Assembly (NCBI GenBank): GCA_040880025.1
Contig: JBBDJD010000009.1
Span: forward strand, 50,905-114,904
DNA length: 64,000 nucleotides
Origin: RCIO01 sp040880025
GTDB taxonomy: Bacteria; Pseudomonadota; Alphaproteobacteria; Rhizobiales; Rhizobiaceae
Reading direction: 5' to 3'
Made by a program: the position numbers and the translations under genes. The notes beneath the pieces were generated by a model, which did not search any database, was not told the origin of the DNA, and saw only the letters and a list, made by a program, of their open reading frames with translations. Positions 25,062 to 33,141 of the stretch are shown in pieces. Position 1 is the first letter of the stretch. Each line of letters opens with the position of its first letter.

Positions 25062-25661
25062 TCACTTCATCTTCTGCGGGTAGATCGTTTCGCCACGTTT
25101 CAACATTTCGGCGAATTCGGCGATTTTCTTCTTGCGCCCGGCTTCGGTCTTCATGTTGTGGACGCGGAATGCGAGCGCAAAGCGGTTCTGCGCACTGAGC
25201 TTGTCGAGCATCGCCTTTGCCCTCGGTTCGGCCTCGATGGCGGCGATCAGGTCGGCGGGAAGCGTCATCTCCTTGCCGCTCGCATAGGCGCGATCCCAGC
25301 GTCCGTCGGCCTTTGCGGCCTCCACCTGCGCGAGACCGTGTTCGGTCATCCGGCCTTCCTCGACCAGCCGCGCGACATTATCGACATTGATCTGGCTCCA
25401 GATGCTCTTTGCCCGCCGGGGCGTGTAGCGCTGCAGGAAGCTTTTGTCGTCGAAGCCCTTGCGGATGCCGTCGATCCATCCCCAGCACAGAACGACGTTG
25501 ATCGCTTCCTTCGCTGTTATCGACTTCAGTCCGGAATTCACCTTGTGAATCTTGATCCACACCTCGTCGGCCGTATCGCGGTTGCGGCCGAGCCAATCGT
25601 AGAAGCTCGCGGAATCCCGAAATTCGCGGACTTTGGCGGGATCGACATGGACGGGGGCCAT
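25062..25661 (-). CDS. YdeI/OmpD-associated family protein
   Basis: A 199-residue protein with the YdeI pattern: an N-terminal DUF1801-like part (FYDWLGRNRDTADEVWIKIH, INVVLCWGWIDGIRKGFDD, RYTPRRAKSIWSQINVDNV) and the C-terminal OmdA-type segment (ARAMLDKLSAQNRFALAFRV-like, GRKKKIAEFAEMLKRGE). The family is linked to stress and peptide resistance in other bacteria, with no defined reaction. It lies 13 bases downstream of ubiA on the same strand. Confidence 0.88.
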   Translation of the reverse strand: MAPVHVDPAKVREFRDSASFYDWLGRNRDTADEVWIKIHKVNSGLKSITAKEAINVVLCWGWIDGIRKGFDDKSFLQRYTPRRAKSIWSQINVDNVARLVEEGRMTEHGLAQVEAAKADGRWDRAYASGKEMTLPADLIAAIEAEPRAKAMLDKLSAQNRFALAFRVHNMKTEAGRKKKIAEFAEMLKRGETIYPQKMK

Positions 25662-25674
25662 TCGGAGTCCCTCG

Positions 25675-26658
25675 TCAGAAGCTCGGGCTGATCGCGGCCC
25701 ACACCGCGCCGCCCAGAAGCCCGAGGAAGATCAGCCAGCCGACGATGTTGTTCGACTTGAACAGCCGTATGCACTGGTCGGGATCGTCGATGTCGAGGGT
25801 TCTGATCTGCCTGACCATGTGCGCGCCAGCCGCGAGCAGTCCGGCGAGCGCCGGCATCGGCACGGCGGCCAGTGCGAAGGCGACAACGAAGAACAGAAGC
25901 GCGAAGCCGTAGAGCCAGACCAGCGCCTGCTTGGTGCGGGCGCCGAACAACCGCGCCGTTGAGCGCACGCCGACAATCGCGTCGTCCTCCTTGTCCTGAT
26001 GCGCATAGATCGTGTCGTATCCAATCACCCACAGGATCGAGCCGAAATAAAGCAGCACCGGCGACAGGGTGAGATTGCCGAATTCCGCTGCCCAGCCCAT
26101 CAGCGCGCCCCAGGAAAAGGCGAGACCGAGAACGAATTGCGGCCAGTCGGTGAAACGCTTGGCGAAGGGATAGATCGCGACAATCGCCAGCGAGGCGATG
26201 CCGAGCATGATGGTGAAGCCGTTGAACTGCAGCAGTACTGCGAGACCGACGAGCGCCTGGATAACGAGGAATATCCACGCCTGGCGGCGTGTCACCTGGC
26301 CCGACGGCAACGGCCGCGAACGCGTTCGCTCCACCTTGGCGTCGATGTCCTCGTCGGCCAAATCGTTGTAAGTGCAGCCGGCGCCGCGCATGGCGATGGC
26401 GCCGACCAAGAACAATGCAAGCGTGAGGAGCGAAGGCAGCAGGCCGAGGATTTCGTCGCCTGGTTGGGCGAAGGCGGAGGCGGCAAGTGCCGCCGACCAC
26501 CAGCACGGCCATCTGAGCAGTTGCCATCCGATCGGCCGGTCCCAGCGCGCCAGTTGCGCATATGGCCACAGCCCGCGCGGCAATACGCGATACACCCAGT
26601 GCCCCGTTGGGGCATCTGACACGCGCCCGCGAACGCCCTTGGATTGGATGGTGTCCAT
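25675..26658 (-). CDS. ubiA: 4-hydroxybenzoate polyprenyltransferase
   Basis: UbiA attaches the polyprenyl chain to 4-hydroxybenzoate in ubiquinone synthesis, in the inner membrane. Eight to nine hydrophobic segments are present. The first Asp motif is NDLADEDIDAKVERTRSRPL and the second is YDTIYAHQDKEDDAIVGVRS. Start ATG 26658 gives 327 residues; the frame is open to 26745 but the extra part is not conserved-looking. It would use the product of the polyprenyl synthase at 10.3 kb. Confidence 0.95.
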   Translation of the reverse strand: MDTIQSKGVRGRVSDAPTGHWVYRVLPRGLWPYAQLARWDRPIGWQLLRWPCWWSAALAASAFAQPGDEILGLLPSLLTLALFLVGAIAMRGAGCTYNDLADEDIDAKVERTRSRPLPSGQVTRRQAWIFLVIQALVGLAVLLQFNGFTIMLGIASLAIVAIYPFAKRFTDWPQFVLGLAFSWGALMGWAAEFGNLTLSPVLLYFGSILWVIGYDTIYAHQDKEDDAIVGVRSTARLFGARTKQALVWLYGFALLFFVVAFALAAVPMPALAGLLAAGAHMVRQIRTLDIDDPDQCIRLFKSNNIVGWLIFLGLLGGAVWAAISPSF

Positions 26659-26690
26659 GACGGAGCAAGTGGCAGGCCGGCGCTGGGCCG

Positions 26691-27047
26691 TCAAGCGGCC
26701 GAACTGTCGCCGTGCCTCGATCCTAGGCCCAGATGTTCGGCCCATTCTTCCGACCAGCCATGCAATGGCAGCAGGAGCTCCGCCAGTGCCCGGCCCCGAT
26801 CCGTGAGGCGGTATCCGTCCGGCCCGGCATCCACCAGTTCCGCCTGCCGCAACTCGCGAAGGCGTGTGTTGAGGACGCCGGGACTGGTTTCAGCCGCCGC
26901 TTGCAAGGGGCGGAACTTCAGTTCCGACTTCGAAAGTTCCCACAAGACCCGCAGGGCGGTGCGCCGGCCGAGCAGGTCGAGCAACGCCATGATCGGCCGG
27001 CCGGTTTTCGATCCCCGTACGGCGGAGCCCGGTAGAGGTATACTCAT
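26691..27047 (-). CDS. HxlR-type winged-helix transcription regulator
   Basis: A 118-residue protein with a winged-helix domain: ALRVLWELSKSELKFRPLQA, ETSPGVLNTRLRELRQAELV (recognition helix region) and the wing DGYRLTDRGRALAELLLPLH. This fits HxlR-like regulators, although the usual N-terminal cysteine is missing. It is divergent from the carboxymuconolactone-decarboxylase-like gene at 27111 with twin operator-like dyads between them, so it probably controls that gene and itself. An in-frame ATG at residue 20 is an alternative start. Confidence 0.85.
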   Translation of the reverse strand: MSIPLPGSAVRGSKTGRPIMALLDLLGRRTALRVLWELSKSELKFRPLQAAAETSPGVLNTRLRELRQAELVDAGPDGYRLTDRGRALAELLLPLHGWSEEWAEHLGLGSRHGDSSAA

Positions 27048-27096
27048 GCTATTGATTCCATAGCAGATTGAGAGTATTCGCTACTGTTTCAATAGC
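27048..27096. promoter_or_regulatory. Twin operator-like dyads between the hxlR-type gene and its divergent neighbour
   Basis: Two related 17-base sequences, GCTATTGATTCCATAGC (27048-27064) and GCTACTGTTTCAATAGC (27080-27096), each with inverted GCTA(T/C)/ATAGC ends. They are 32 bases apart start to start, about three helical turns. The outer arms ATGCTATTGA and TCAATAGCAT are also exact inverted repeats. The first dyad abuts the regulator's start codon. Confidence 0.65.
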
Positions 27097-27110
27097 ATGG
27101 AGTTCGTTGG

Positions 27111-27665
27111 ATGTCTGCAAGGATAGCACCCGCGGTACCGCCGTTTCCGGAGGCAATCCGGTCGCGCCTGGAAGATCTGATGCCGCCCGGGGTCCCGCCT
27201 CTTTCGCTTTTCACCATGCTTGCGCGCGACGAGCGGCTGTTCGAGCGCTTCATGGGCGGCGGGCTGCTCGATCGCGGCCACCTCACCCTGCGCCAGCGCG
27301 AGATCGTCATCGACAGGGTCACGGCGCGTTGCGGTGCGGAGTATGAGTGGGGCGTGCATGTCGCGTTCTTCGCCGGCAAGGCCATGCTGAGTGAAGCGCA
27401 ACTGGCGTCGCTCGTTCATGGGTCGGCTGACGACCGCTGCTGGACCGACGAGCTGGAGAAAATCCTGATCCGCGTGGCCGATGATTTGACCGATACGGCC
27501 ACGATCGCGGAAGACCGTTGGCGGGCATTCGCCGCGGGATTTTCAGACGAAGCCTGCCTCGAGGTTATCCTGCTCTGCGGCTTCTATCGTACGGTTTCCT
27601 GTCTCGTGAACGCGACTGAGCTGCCGCTTGAGTCCTTCGCCGTCAGGTTCCCGGCGCGCGGATAG
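27111..27665 (+). CDS. Carboxymuconolactone decarboxylase / AhpD-like protein
   Basis: A 184-residue all-helical protein of the CMD/AhpD-like group. Blocks: PPLSLFTMLARDERLFERFM, LTLRQREIVIDRVTARCGAEYEW and, later, DEACLEVILLCGFYRTVSCL. RCGAEYEWGVH replaces the usual CxxC-x3-H, with only one cysteine, so peroxidase activity of the AhpD type is doubtful. It is divergent from an HxlR-type regulator, which likely controls it. Such proteins often act in aromatic compound or oxidant responses. Confidence 0.85.
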   Translation: MSARIAPAVPPFPEAIRSRLEDLMPPGVPPLSLFTMLARDERLFERFMGGGLLDRGHLTLRQREIVIDRVTARCGAEYEWGVHVAFFAGKAMLSEAQLASLVHGSADDRCWTDELEKILIRVADDLTDTATIAEDRWRAFAAGFSDEACLEVILLCGFYRTVSCLVNATELPLESFAVRFPARG

Positions 27666-27760
27666 ATCGCCGTAATCTGTCCAAAGCGCCGCACCGCCCT
27701 TGACCCGACGGGGGAGTGGCAATAGCGGAACCTCGACGAGAACGACGCCGACGAGGTCCC

Positions 27761-29038
27761 ATGAACGTTCTTCTGATCGGTTCCGGCGGGCGCGAACACG
27801 CGCTGGCCTGGAAACTGTCCGCTTCGCCTATGCTCGACCGGCTTTATGCCGCGCCGGGCAATCCGGGCATCGCCGAACACGCCGAATGCGCGACGCTGGA
27901 TATCGGCGACCACGACGCCATAACAGCTTTCTGCAAGGACAAGGACATTGGCCTCGTCGTCGTCGGACCTGAGGCGCCGCTCGTGGCCGGTCTGGTCGAC
28001 GCGCTCGAAGGCGCAGGCATCCGGGTCTTCGGGCCTTCCGCGTCCGCCGCGCGATTGGAAGGTTCCAAGGGCTTCACCAAGGAACTCTGCGACCGCTACG
28101 ATATTCCGACCGCCGCCTGGCAGCGCTTCAACAATGTGCCGAAGGCCAAGGCGTATCTGCGCCGGGTCGGCGCGCCGATCGTGGTAAAGGCGGATGGACT
28201 TGCCGCGGGCAAGGGCGTGACTGTCGCCGAAACGCTGGAAGAGGCCATCGACGCCGTCGAAGACTGCCTCGAAGGCGCGTTCGGCGAGGCCGGGGCGGAA
28301 GTCGTCATCGAAGAGAAACTCGTCGGCGAGGAAGCGAGCTTCTTCTGCATCTGCGATGGCGTCACGGCTCTCCCGTTCGGCACCGCGCAGGATCACAAGG
28401 CGGTCGGCGAGGGCGATACCGGACTGAACACCGGCGGCATGGGCGCCTATTCGCCGGCGCCGGTCATGGCGCCCGAGATGACCGGGCGCGTCATGCGCGA
28501 CATCGTCGAGCCAACGCTCAAGGGCATGGCCGAGATGGGCGCGCCCTTCACCGGCGTGCTGTTCGTCGGGCTGATGATCACCGCCGATGGACCGAAGCTG
28601 ATCGAGTTCAATGTCCGCTTCGGCGATCCCGAGTGCCAGGTGCTGATGATGCGCCTCAAGGACGATCTGCTCGTTCTGCTCAATGCAGCCGTCGATGGCC
28701 AGCTATCCCATGTCTCCGCGCGCTGGCGCGACGAGGCCGCGCTCACCGTCGTGATGGCCGCGAACGGCTATCCAGGAACGCCGGAGAAGGGCACGGAGAT
28801 CAGGGGACTTGAAGCTGCTGAAGGTGAGGCTGTGCGGATATTCCACGCCGGCACTGCGCGAGAGGGCGACAGGCTGGTCGCGTCGGGCGGGCGGGTGCTC
28901 AACGTCACCGCGCTTGCCCCGACCGTTACCGCCGCGCGGGACAAGGCCTATGCGGCGGTCGACCGGATCGACTGGCCCGGCGGCTTCTGCCGCCGCGACA
29001 TCGGCTGGCGGGCGGTGGAACGGGAAAAACAGGCCTAG
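27761..29038 (+). CDS. purD: Phosphoribosylamine-glycine ligase
   Basis: PurD joins glycine to phosphoribosylamine in purine synthesis. It starts MNVLLIGSGGREHALAWKL, and the ATP-grasp domain has VVKADGLAAGKGVTVAETLE, AEVVIEEKLVGEEASFF and LIEFNVRFGDPECQVLMMRL. ATG 27761 gives 425 residues, normal length; an in-frame start at 27716 is rejected. The stop overlaps that of the convergent zinc-ribbon gene within CTAG. Confidence 0.97.
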   Translation: MNVLLIGSGGREHALAWKLSASPMLDRLYAAPGNPGIAEHAECATLDIGDHDAITAFCKDKDIGLVVVGPEAPLVAGLVDALEGAGIRVFGPSASAARLEGSKGFTKELCDRYDIPTAAWQRFNNVPKAKAYLRRVGAPIVVKADGLAAGKGVTVAETLEEAIDAVEDCLEGAFGEAGAEVVIEEKLVGEEASFFCICDGVTALPFGTAQDHKAVGEGDTGLNTGGMGAYSPAPVMAPEMTGRVMRDIVEPTLKGMAEMGAPFTGVLFVGLMITADGPKLIEFNVRFGDPECQVLMMRLKDDLLVLLNAAVDGQLSHVSARWRDEAALTVVMAANGYPGTPEKGTEIRGLEAAEGEAVRIFHAGTAREGDRLVASGGRVLNVTALAPTVTAARDKAYAAVDRIDWPGGFCRRDIGWRAVEREKQA

Positions 29039-29277
29039 CGGCCGAGCGGCCCGGCAGTTTCGAACGGATTGGCCGCCGGCTCGGTGGGCAGCGTGCCTTC
29101 CGCCGCGCGTATCTTGAAATGCGCCATCGAGCATCGCGGCGAGCAAAGCAACCCCCGGTCGCACCAGTAGGCCGGACCGTTCTCGATGCGCCCATAGTGC
29201 AAATCAAATCCGTCCGCCCCGTAGGGCAGCCCGCATTCGATGCATTTGTAGGTTTCGGCGCGCCAGCATGGTCCAAT
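29035..29277 (-). CDS. Small Cys-rich zinc-ribbon-like protein with a possible ATT start
   Basis: An 80-codon frame with two Cys pairs: YKCIECGLPYGADGF and, 27 residues on, LLCSPRCSMAHFKIRAAEGT; also CW at the start and WCDRG between. C-x2-C ... C-x3-C plus conserved-looking GRIENGPAYW indicates a small metal-binding protein, and the C-terminus ends TAGPLGR. There is no ATG, GTG or TTG between the upstream stop and the first Cys pair. ATT at 29277 lies 6 bases after GAGGTAA and is the best start candidate. Its stop overlaps the convergent purD stop. Confidence 0.65.
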   Translation of the reverse strand: MGPCWRAETYKCIECGLPYGADGFDLHYGRIENGPAYWCDRGLLCSPRCSMAHFKIRAAEGTLPTEPAANPFETAGPLGR

Positions 29278-29315
29278 CTGTTACCTCAGAGAGCTGGAAA
29301 GGCCAAGTCCGCGAA

Positions 29316-29344
29316 TTGACGTTTACGTAAAAAGCAACTAGCAA
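29316..29344 (+). promoter_or_regulatory. Candidate promoter with MerR/LiuR-like operator for the acyl-CoA dehydrogenase gene
   Basis: TTGACG (29316-29321), 17 bases, TAGCAA (29339-29344) could be -35 and -10. Overlapping it is TTGACGTTTACGTAAA with the perfect palindrome TTTACGTAAA (29322-29331), much like operators of MerR-family regulators of fatty-acid and branched-chain amino acid breakdown (LiuR type). The downstream genes encode just such enzymes. Confidence 0.5.
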
Positions 29345-29400
29345 AAAACCTCGATCCAGGCCGTTGTATCGAATGGCCGGAACGGGATTTCCGGGGGAGA

Positions 29401-31173
29401 ATGAACCGCATGTATCGCGCGCCGGTTGAGGAAATCGCATTCACGCTGAACCACGTCGCCGGGCTGAAATCCGCGCTGGACGAAGGCCGGCTGGGCGACC
29501 TTTCCGATGACCTGGTCGACGCCATCCTGGAAGAGGCCGGACGCTTCGCCAGCGAGGAGATCGCGCCGCTCTACAAGATAGGCGACGAACACGGCGCGGT
29601 GTTGAAGGATGGTGCGGTGACGACGCCACCCGGCTGGAAGGAACTTTACAAACATTGGTGCGACGGCGGCTGGAACGCCATCGCCGCGCCGGTCGAATAT
29701 GGCGGGCAGGGCCTGCCGATGATGCTTTCTGTCGCCGCGCTGGAGATGTGGAATTCCGGCGCCATGGCCTTCGCCATCGGCCCGACGCTGACCATGGGCG
29801 CTATCGAGGCGATGGAAAAGCACGCCTCCGACGAGCTGAAGTCCACCTATCTGGAAAAGCTGGTGTCCGGCGAATGGATGGGCACCATGAACCTGACCGA
29901 GCCGCAGGCGGGTTCCGACCTCAACGCGCTGCGCGCCCGCGCCGAACCGGCCGGCGACGGCAGCTATCGCATCTTCGGCCAGAAGATTTTCATCACCTAT
30001 GGCGAGCACGACTTCACCGACAACATCGTGCATATGGTGCTCGCCCGCCTTCCCGACGCGCCGGCGGGCACGCGCGGCTTATCGCTGTTCCTGGTGCCGA
30101 AATTCCTGGTCAACGAGGACGGCACGCTGGGCGCCCGCAATAATGTCGTCTGCGCCTCGATCGAGCACAAGCTGGGCATCCACGCTTCGCCGACCTGCAC
30201 CATGATCTATGGCGACGGCGCGCATGGCGATGTGCCGGGCGCAATCGGCTGGCTGGTCGGCGAGGCAAACAAGGGCCTCGCCTGCATGTTCACCATGATG
30301 AACAATGCCCGCCTCGCGGTCGGCATGCAGGGCGTGGCGGTTGCCGAGGCGGCCTATCAGAAGGCGCTGGCCTATGCACAGGAGCGCCGGCAGGGCCGTG
30401 CGGAGGGCGACACATCGGAAGGCATGAGCCCGATCGTCACGCACCCTGACGTCAAGCGCACGCTGCTCACCATGAAGGCGCTGACCCGCATATCCCGCGC
30501 GATCTCGTACTCCTGCGCGCACGCCATCGACATGGCGGAAGCAGGCGCGGGCGACGAGGCCGGACACTGGCACGAACGCGCCAACCTGCTCACCCCGATC
30601 GCCAAGGCGTTCTCCACCGACATCGGCGTCGAGGTCGCCTCGCTTGGTCTCCAGGTCCATGGCGGCATGGGCTATATCGAGGAAACGGGAGCGGCCGCCC
30701 TGCTGCGCGACGCCCGCATCGCGCCGATCTACGAGGGCACTAACGGCATCCAGGCGATCGACCTCGTCATGCGCAAGCTTCCGCTGTCCGGCGGCGAGCA
30801 CGTCCATGGCTACATCGCCGAGCTGCGCGCCGACGTGGAGGCGCTGCGCAAGTCGAACCTGCCCGATCTCGGCCGCTCGGCCGACCGGATTGCATCCTCA
30901 CTCGACGATTTCGAGGAAGCGACGCGCTGCCTGCAGGCCATGCGGGGCGAGGGCAATTCCGCCGACGCCCTGGCCGGGGCCACGCCCTATCTCCGCCTGT
31001 TCGCGCTGGCCGCCGGCGGCGCCTACCTGGCGCGCGCGTCGGTCGCGGCCAAGGGCGGCGAGCGCGCCGGGCTGTGCCGCTTCTTTGCCGAAAACATGAT
31101 CGCCGAGACCGCTGCGCTGAAATCGGCCGTCATCGATGGCGCCGCAAGCCTCGCGTCGGCCGACGCGGCCTGA
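29401..31173 (+). CDS. Acyl-CoA dehydrogenase (long AidB/DmdC-like form)
   Basis: A 590-residue flavoprotein dehydrogenase. It has the long-form N-terminal domain with the AAPVEYGGQGLP motif, FAD/substrate block MNLTEPQAGSDLNALRARA, GLSLFLVPKF, and the C-terminal LQVHGGMGYIEETGAAALLRDARI (split around YIEETG), with PIYEGTNGIQAIDL carrying the catalytic glutamate. An extra C-terminal DUF domain after residue 460 is typical of this subgroup, which includes 3-methylmercaptopropionyl-CoA dehydrogenase (DmdC). Substrate cannot be fixed. It is followed by an enoyl-CoA hydratase 26 bases on. Confidence 0.93.
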   Translation: MNRMYRAPVEEIAFTLNHVAGLKSALDEGRLGDLSDDLVDAILEEAGRFASEEIAPLYKIGDEHGAVLKDGAVTTPPGWKELYKHWCDGGWNAIAAPVEYGGQGLPMMLSVAALEMWNSGAMAFAIGPTLTMGAIEAMEKHASDELKSTYLEKLVSGEWMGTMNLTEPQAGSDLNALRARAEPAGDGSYRIFGQKIFITYGEHDFTDNIVHMVLARLPDAPAGTRGLSLFLVPKFLVNEDGTLGARNNVVCASIEHKLGIHASPTCTMIYGDGAHGDVPGAIGWLVGEANKGLACMFTMMNNARLAVGMQGVAVAEAAYQKALAYAQERRQGRAEGDTSEGMSPIVTHPDVKRTLLTMKALTRISRAISYSCAHAIDMAEAGAGDEAGHWHERANLLTPIAKAFSTDIGVEVASLGLQVHGGMGYIEETGAAALLRDARIAPIYEGTNGIQAIDLVMRKLPLSGGEHVHGYIAELRADVEALRKSNLPDLGRSADRIASSLDDFEEATRCLQAMRGEGNSADALAGATPYLRLFALAAGGAYLARASVAAKGGERAGLCRFFAENMIAETAALKSAVIDGAASLASADAA

Positions 31174-31199
31174 ACGAAGCTGATCCCGGAGGAACTTTC

Positions 31200-31949
31200 G
31201 TGAGCGAACACATTATCGTCGAGCGCCAGGGTGCGGCGCAGATCATCCGCATGAACCGCCCCGACAAGAAGAACGCGCTCACCCGCGCCATGTATGCCGC
31301 GATGGCGGCGGCCCTGTCCGAGGCCGAGAACGATCCCGAAATCCGCGTCAACGTCATCCTCGGCGTGCCTGGCGCGTTCTGCGCCGGCAACGACATCGCC
31401 GATTTCATGGTCATCGCCACCGGCGGCGAGGGCGGCACGGAGGTGTTCGACTTCATGCTGGCGCTGGCGACCGCCAACAAGCCGGTCATCTCCGGCGTCG
31501 ACGGCGTCGCGGTCGGCATCGGCACCACGCTCCATTTCCACTGCGATCTCACCTTCGCCACGCCGCGCACCGTCTTCCTCGCGCCCTTCACCGATCTCGG
31601 CATCGTGCCCGAATTGGGCTCGACGCTGCTCGGTCCAGCCCTGATGGGCCACCAGACCGCGTTTGCGATGCTGGCGCTGGGCGAGCCCTTCCCGGCCGAG
31701 CGCGCTCTGACGGCCGGCCTCATCTACAAGGTGGTTCCCGAGGATGCGCTGGAGGCCGAGGTGCTGGCCGCCGCCGCGCGCATCGCCGAGAAGCCGCCGA
31801 CGGCGCTTGTCCTCGCCCGCGCGCTGATGCTGGGCGACCGCGCGGCACTGGTCGCCCGCATCAAGGAGGAGGGCGGCCACTTCCGCGAGATGCTGCAGTC
31901 CGACGAGGCGCGCAATGCCTTCATGGCGTTCATGAGCCGGAAGAAGTGA
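31200..31949 (+). CDS. Enoyl-CoA hydratase/isomerase family protein
   Basis: A 249-residue crotonase-fold protein. It has AQIIRMNRPDKKNALTRAMY, the oxyanion segment GVPGAFCAGNDIADF, SGVDGVAVGIGTTLHFHCDL and LGIVPELGSTLLGP with the usual glutamate. GTG 31200 follows GGAGGAACTTTC, an excellent ribosome site; frames extending to 31074 are in the previous gene. With the dehydrogenase it forms a two-gene beta-oxidation unit. Hydratase versus isomerase activity is open. Confidence 0.93.
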   Translation: MSEHIIVERQGAAQIIRMNRPDKKNALTRAMYAAMAAALSEAENDPEIRVNVILGVPGAFCAGNDIADFMVIATGGEGGTEVFDFMLALATANKPVISGVDGVAVGIGTTLHFHCDLTFATPRTVFLAPFTDLGIVPELGSTLLGPALMGHQTAFAMLALGEPFPAERALTAGLIYKVVPEDALEAEVLAAAARIAEKPPTALVLARALMLGDRAALVARIKEEGGHFREMLQSDEARNAFMAFMSRKK

Positions 31950-32084
31950 GGCGATTGCATCGCCCTGCATTGAAACAGTTGCCTAAAATTGGAGCAGTCT
32001 GGCTAATGATTACATCTTGATCATGGTTGGCACATGGGTTTCGATGCCAGGTGCGGCATCAACTCAAGTGAACAGGGGCTCAAC

Positions 32085-33089
32085 GTGTTCAAACGAATTC
32101 TACTAGCGGCGGCGTTCCTCGCTGCCGCCATCACGAGCGGAGCGGCACAGCAGCAGATCCAGTTCGCGCTGGACTGGAAGTTCGAAGGGCCGGCTGCGCC
32201 CTACTTCGTCGCCATCGACAAGGGTTATTTCGAGGCCAAAGGCCTGTCCGTGGAGATTTCCGAGGGCGCCGGCTCGCTCGACGCCATTCCGAAGGTTGCG
32301 ACGGGCGCCTACCCCATCGGTTTCGCCGACATCAACTCGCTGATGCGCTTCCTAGACCAGAACCCGGGCGCACCGGTCACGGCCATCATGATGATCTACG
32401 ACAAGCCACCTTTCGCTGTGGTCGGGCGCAAGGACCTCGGCATCGAGACGCCGAAGGACCTCGAAGGCAAGGTGCTGGGCGCGCCGCCGCCGGATGGCGC
32501 CTGGGCGCAGTTCCCCATCTTCGCCGCCGAGAACAATCTCGACATGTCGAAGATCACCGTTGAGCCGGTCGGCTTCCCGACCCGCGAGCCAATGCTCGCC
32601 GAAGGCAAGGTCGCCGCGGTCACCGGCTTCTCGTTCTCCTCGACGCTCAACCTCAAGCGCCTCGGTATCCCGCTCGACCAGCAATCGGTATTGCTCATGG
32701 CCGACTATGGGGTGTCGCTCTATGGTAATGTGGTCATCGTCAACACCGACTTCGCCAAGGCGAACCCGGATGTCGTCAAGGGCTTCGTGGAAGCCGTGGC
32801 GATGGGCTGGAAGGATGCGATCGCCGACCCCTCCGGCGCGATCGAAAGCCTCATCGAGCGAAACCCCGCGGCCGATGCCGGTCTCGAAACCGAGCGGCTG
32901 CAGATGTCGATCGACGCCAACGTGCTGACCGACTACGTCAAGGCAAACGGCATTGGCGGCATCGACGAAGGGCGCATGGCCAAGGCCATCGAGCAGACGA
33001 AATCGGTCTACGAATTCAAGGCCGAACCGGATGCGAGCCTCTACTTCGACGCTTCCTACCTGCCTGCCGAAGCGTTTATGCTGCAGTAA
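32085..33089 (+). CDS. ABC transporter periplasmic substrate-binding protein (NMT1/SsuA type)
   Basis: A 334-residue protein with a signal peptide (start FKRILLAAAFLAAAITSGAA, cleavage near AQQ) and the NMT1/THI5-like fold: FALDWKFEGPAAPYFVAIDK, GYFEAKGLSVEISEGAGS, VATGAYPIGFADINSLM. This family binds thiamine precursors, nitrate, taurine or sulfonates. GTG 32085 after AGGGGC gives the signal at the N-terminus. The 135-base upstream gap has no TPP-type riboswitch motif. It forms an operon with the ATPase and permease that follow. Confidence 0.92.
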   Translation: MFKRILLAAAFLAAAITSGAAQQQIQFALDWKFEGPAAPYFVAIDKGYFEAKGLSVEISEGAGSLDAIPKVATGAYPIGFADINSLMRFLDQNPGAPVTAIMMIYDKPPFAVVGRKDLGIETPKDLEGKVLGAPPPDGAWAQFPIFAAENNLDMSKITVEPVGFPTREPMLAEGKVAAVTGFSFSSTLNLKRLGIPLDQQSVLLMADYGVSLYGNVVIVNTDFAKANPDVVKGFVEAVAMGWKDAIADPSGAIESLIERNPAADAGLETERLQMSIDANVLTDYVKANGIGGIDEGRMAKAIEQTKSVYEFKAEPDASLYFDASYLPAEAFMLQ

Positions 33090-33141
33090 AGCTACCGCTC
33101 GCCCGCCGCACTGGCGGGCGAGCCACATTCCGGGGCGCGGG

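Noticed and set aside
29101..29165. Suspected frameshift in the zinc-ribbon gene
   Set aside because: Re-reading the run of five C residues at 29152-29156 keeps one frame from the first Cys pair to the stop; the only oddity is the start codon.
31950..32084. TPP riboswitch before the NMT1-type transporter
   Set aside because: No CTGAGA/ACCTGATC-like boxes in the 135-base gap.
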